Position numbers and translations under genes: made by a program. Below the pieces are notes generated by a model, which saw only the letters and a program-made list of their open reading frames with translations, did not search any database and had not been told where the DNA came from. A stretch of DNA of 7,936 nt from Acetofilamentum sp. (GTDB lineage Bacteria; Bacteroidota; Bacteroidia; Bacteroidales; JAFGUD01), in contig DYKL01000151.1 in NCBI GenBank assembly GCA_020722645.1, positions 1 to 7,936 of the forward strand, written 5' to 3'. Shown piece after piece: positions 6,069 to 7,936 of the stretch (positions within the stretch are counted from its first letter, which is position 1; the number at the start of each line of letters is the position of its first letter).

Positions 6069-7103
6069 TTACAAATTTTTTGTTATCATTTGTTTTTTTA
6101 GTTTTTTGACAACTCCTGGTCCTTCATATATGAAAGATGTATATAATTGTACCAAATCTGCTCCGGCTTGAATTTTTTCTTCTACGTCTTCAAGACTTGA
6201 AATTCCACCCACACCTATTAATATAATATCATCTGAAATTTTTGATTTTATGTATTTGATTATTTCTGTAGATTTGTTTTTAAGGGGGTTACCGCTCAAA
6301 CCTCCATTTCCATATTTGGTTATTTGCTCTGAATCAATTTTCAAATTAGTTCTTTCAATAGTAGTATTTGTAGCAATTAGACCATTTATTTTCGTGTCTT
6401 TTACAATTTTAATTATTTCATCTATTTGTTGAAATGTTAAATCAGGTGCAATTTTCAAAAAAACAGGTTTAGGTGTTTTTTTTGATAAATTGATTTTTTG
6501 GATTTCTTCAAGAATTTTTGATAAATGCTTTTTATCTTGCAGTTCCCTTAAATTTGGTGTATTTGGGGAACTAACATTTATTGCAAAATAATCAGCGTAG
6601 TCAAACAAAATTTCAAAGCTTTTTTTGTAATCTAAGTATGCATTGTCTATTGGTGTTATTTTATTTTTTCCCAAATTTATTCCAATAGTAGTATTTTTAT
6701 TTTTTATTTTTTTTAGAGTTTCTTTCATTTTTTCGGCACCTTTATTATTAAAACCCATTCTGTTTATCAGTGCATTATCTTTTTTTAATCTGAAAAGTCT
6801 TGGCTTGGGGTTGCCCGGTTGTGCTAACGGTGTTACTGTCCCGATTTCTACAAACCCAAAACCAATATTTCCAAGCTGATTTACCACTTCTCCGTCTTTA
6901 TCCAAACCTGCCGCAAGACCTATTTTGTTTGAAACAAAAAAATTATTTTTTCTAAATTCCAATATATTGTTTTCTGTTTTATAGAAAATTTTTAAAAAAA
7001 AATTTGCTCCGGGTATTTTTAAAAGAGTGAATACTATTTTATGGGCTGTTTCAGGTGTGAATAGAAATAAAACTGGTTTAATAAATGTTTTGTACAAGTT
7101 CAT
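6069..7103 (-). CDS. pyrD: Dihydroorotate dehydrogenase (quinone), class 2
   Basis: This enzyme oxidises dihydroorotate to orotate with FMN and passes the electrons to membrane quinone, the fourth step of UMP synthesis. The 344-residue length is typical of class 2. The N-terminal helices (about 1-42, MNLYKTFIKPVLFLFTPETA onward) form the membrane-associated quinone tunnel that marks class 2. The barrel motifs follow in order: GLAAGLDKDG (62-71, FMN and substrate), EIGTVTPLAQPGNPKPRLFR (86-105), NRMGFNNKG (114-122), GINLGKN (141-147), NVSSPNTPNLRELQ (176-189) with catalytic Ser179, the FMN-contacting Lys217 of FLKIAPDL, NTT (246-248), GGLSG (267-271), GVGGISS (297-303) and QLYTSFIYEGP (319-329). 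All expected residues are present. No other pyr gene is in the window. The ATG at 7103 is overlapped by a four-codon frame just upstream. No strong terminator is visible after the stop. Confidence 0.96.
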   Translation of the reverse strand: MNLYKTFIKPVLFLFTPETAHKIVFTLLKIPGANFFLKIFYKTENNILEFRKNNFFVSNKIGLAAGLDKDGEVVNQLGNIGFGFVEIGTVTPLAQPGNPKPRLFRLKKDNALINRMGFNNKGAEKMKETLKKIKNKNTTIGINLGKNKITPIDNAYLDYKKSFEILFDYADYFAINVSSPNTPNLRELQDKKHLSKILEEIQKINLSKKTPKPVFLKIAPDLTFQQIDEIIKIVKDTKINGLIATNTTIERTNLKIDSEQITKYGNGGLSGNPLKNKSTEIIKYIKSKISDDIILIGVGGISSLEDVEEKIQAGADLVQLYTSFIYEGPGVVKKLKKQMITKNL

Positions 7104-7936
7104 TTTTTGTGCATTTTTTTCGATAAATAGTTAAACAAGCGTTGAATATGTGTTATGTTTTTAATTTATTAATAAAATAGTAAAAATAATATTACAATTT
7201 ATAAGTAATGTGACATAATGACCTTTTTGAATTATTTATTTCTTAAGTACCGAAATTTTTCATTTTTTTCGATGTCAGGCAAAGTAAATTATTTTTTTTC
7301 AAAAATAGAGGGGTTAAAGTTTAAAATAGATATTAAATTAAAGTATATTTTACAAATTTTAAGATATTAATTACATTTATTATTGAACTTCGTTTTTTAT
7401 AGTTTTTTAAACACTTGATTATCAACGGTATAATAACAAATATTAAATTTCAAAAAAAACAAGGAAAAATTAAAAAATAAATCGTTAGTCGATTTGGGTG
7501 TTAGAAAAAAAGATAAATCTATGTTCCAGATTTTTCAGCATAAAGAGTTATTAAAATTTATTACCAAGGTGAAATTAGTTTTCTAATTTATTGCGGAAGA
7601 TAATATAGCGGTTTATTTGTTGCTATTTTGTAAACATAAATTGAATTATTAACTAAGTGATATTTGTTATTATAAAAAATAATTTCAGGTTACATCTTTG
7701 TTATACTTTAATTTATAGACATTTAGAAAACACACATTTTAAGTGTACCGGAAATTAGTAACATTTGTAAACTAAATAAGAAATGAGTTAAAAGTAATAA
7801 AAATAATACTATAATGTTTTATGTAATGTGGTACAATTAGTAAACTTTTTTAGTTATTCAAAAAAAACAGATTTTTTTCTATAGGCTCTTTTATGAAAAA
7901 TTGTTGGTAAAATTTGACATTTTTGGCATAAAGTCG
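7104..7936. other. Long AT-rich stretch with no supportable gene
   Basis: These 833 bases upstream of pyrD have frequent stops in all six frames, with no gene-like frame, no tRNA cloverleaf and no strong GC-rich structure. What can be seen: a -7-like TATTTTTG on the minus strand (7307-7300) about 200 bp before pyrD, without a -33 partner; a small stem of AAATCG and CGATTT around TTAGT (about 7479-7495); three copies of GTAAAC (7630, 7767, 7840); and an imperfect direct repeat (about 7182-7212 and 7799-7830). It probably holds the pyrD promoter and the end or control region of whatever lies to the right. Confidence 0.6.
7182..7830. repeat. Imperfect direct repeat, copies at about 7182-7212 and 7799-7830
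   Basis: Aligned by hand, the two stretches agree at 27 of 31 bases with one single-base gap, including an identical GTAATGTG (7205-7212 and 7823-7830). Weaker likeness continues for about 30 bases more, through an ACAxxA motif and a T-run. The copies are about 617 bp apart. Because both are extremely A/T-rich, chance likeness cannot be excluded. The coordinates given span both copies. Confidence 0.3.

Noticed and set aside
7844..7936. Open frames of about 25-31 codons running off the right edge, on both strands
   Set aside because: Three different frames are open at once, none with a recognisable product and the plus-strand frame without an ATG, so no partial gene can be supported.

Overview
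The window looks like chromosomal DNA from an AT-rich member of the Bacteroidota. The evidence is the protein family variants (the RelA/SpoT, tcdA and class 2 DHODH sequences read like Bacteroidota versions), A-rich start regions without clear Shine-Dalgarno sequences, and several matches to the Bacteroidota -7 box TAnnTTTG. This assignment is inferred from reading, not from a search. No mobile element, CRISPR array, rRNA or tRNA gene could be supported.

Layout, left to right: a short leader with a candidate promoter; a plus-strand tcdA-like gene (116-832) of tRNA ct6A formation; then five genes all on the minus strand. Read in their direction of transcription these are pyrD (7103-6069, quinone-linked dihydroorotate dehydrogenase), an NfeD-family membrane protein (5947-5369) followed 24 nt later by a flotillin (5344-3857), a RelA/SpoT-type (p)ppGpp enzyme (3579-1438), and a stand-alone DUF697 membrane protein (1346-834). 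tcdA and the DUF697 gene converge with one base between their stop codons. The last 833 bases (7104-7936) carry no supportable gene.

How the genes fit together: nfeD and the flotillin form the clear functional unit, a two-gene operon with a good Bacteroidota promoter in front and an intrinsic terminator directly behind, equivalent in layout to the yuaF-yuaG pair of Bacillus subtilis. The other genes are housekeeping functions that probably have their own promoters.

Points most worth a second look: the (p)ppGpp enzyme keeps the metal ligands of its hydrolase domain but has Ile-Asn where the catalytic Glu-Asp pair should be; two perfect GC-richer hairpins sit in the 277-bp gap upstream of that gene; the NfeD start is better placed 42 nt downstream of the longest reading frame because that frame's TTG start is the promoter -33 element; a four-codon reading frame overlaps the pyrD start; and the long right-hand non-coding stretch holds an imperfect direct repeat. 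No plainly new multi-gene system was found.
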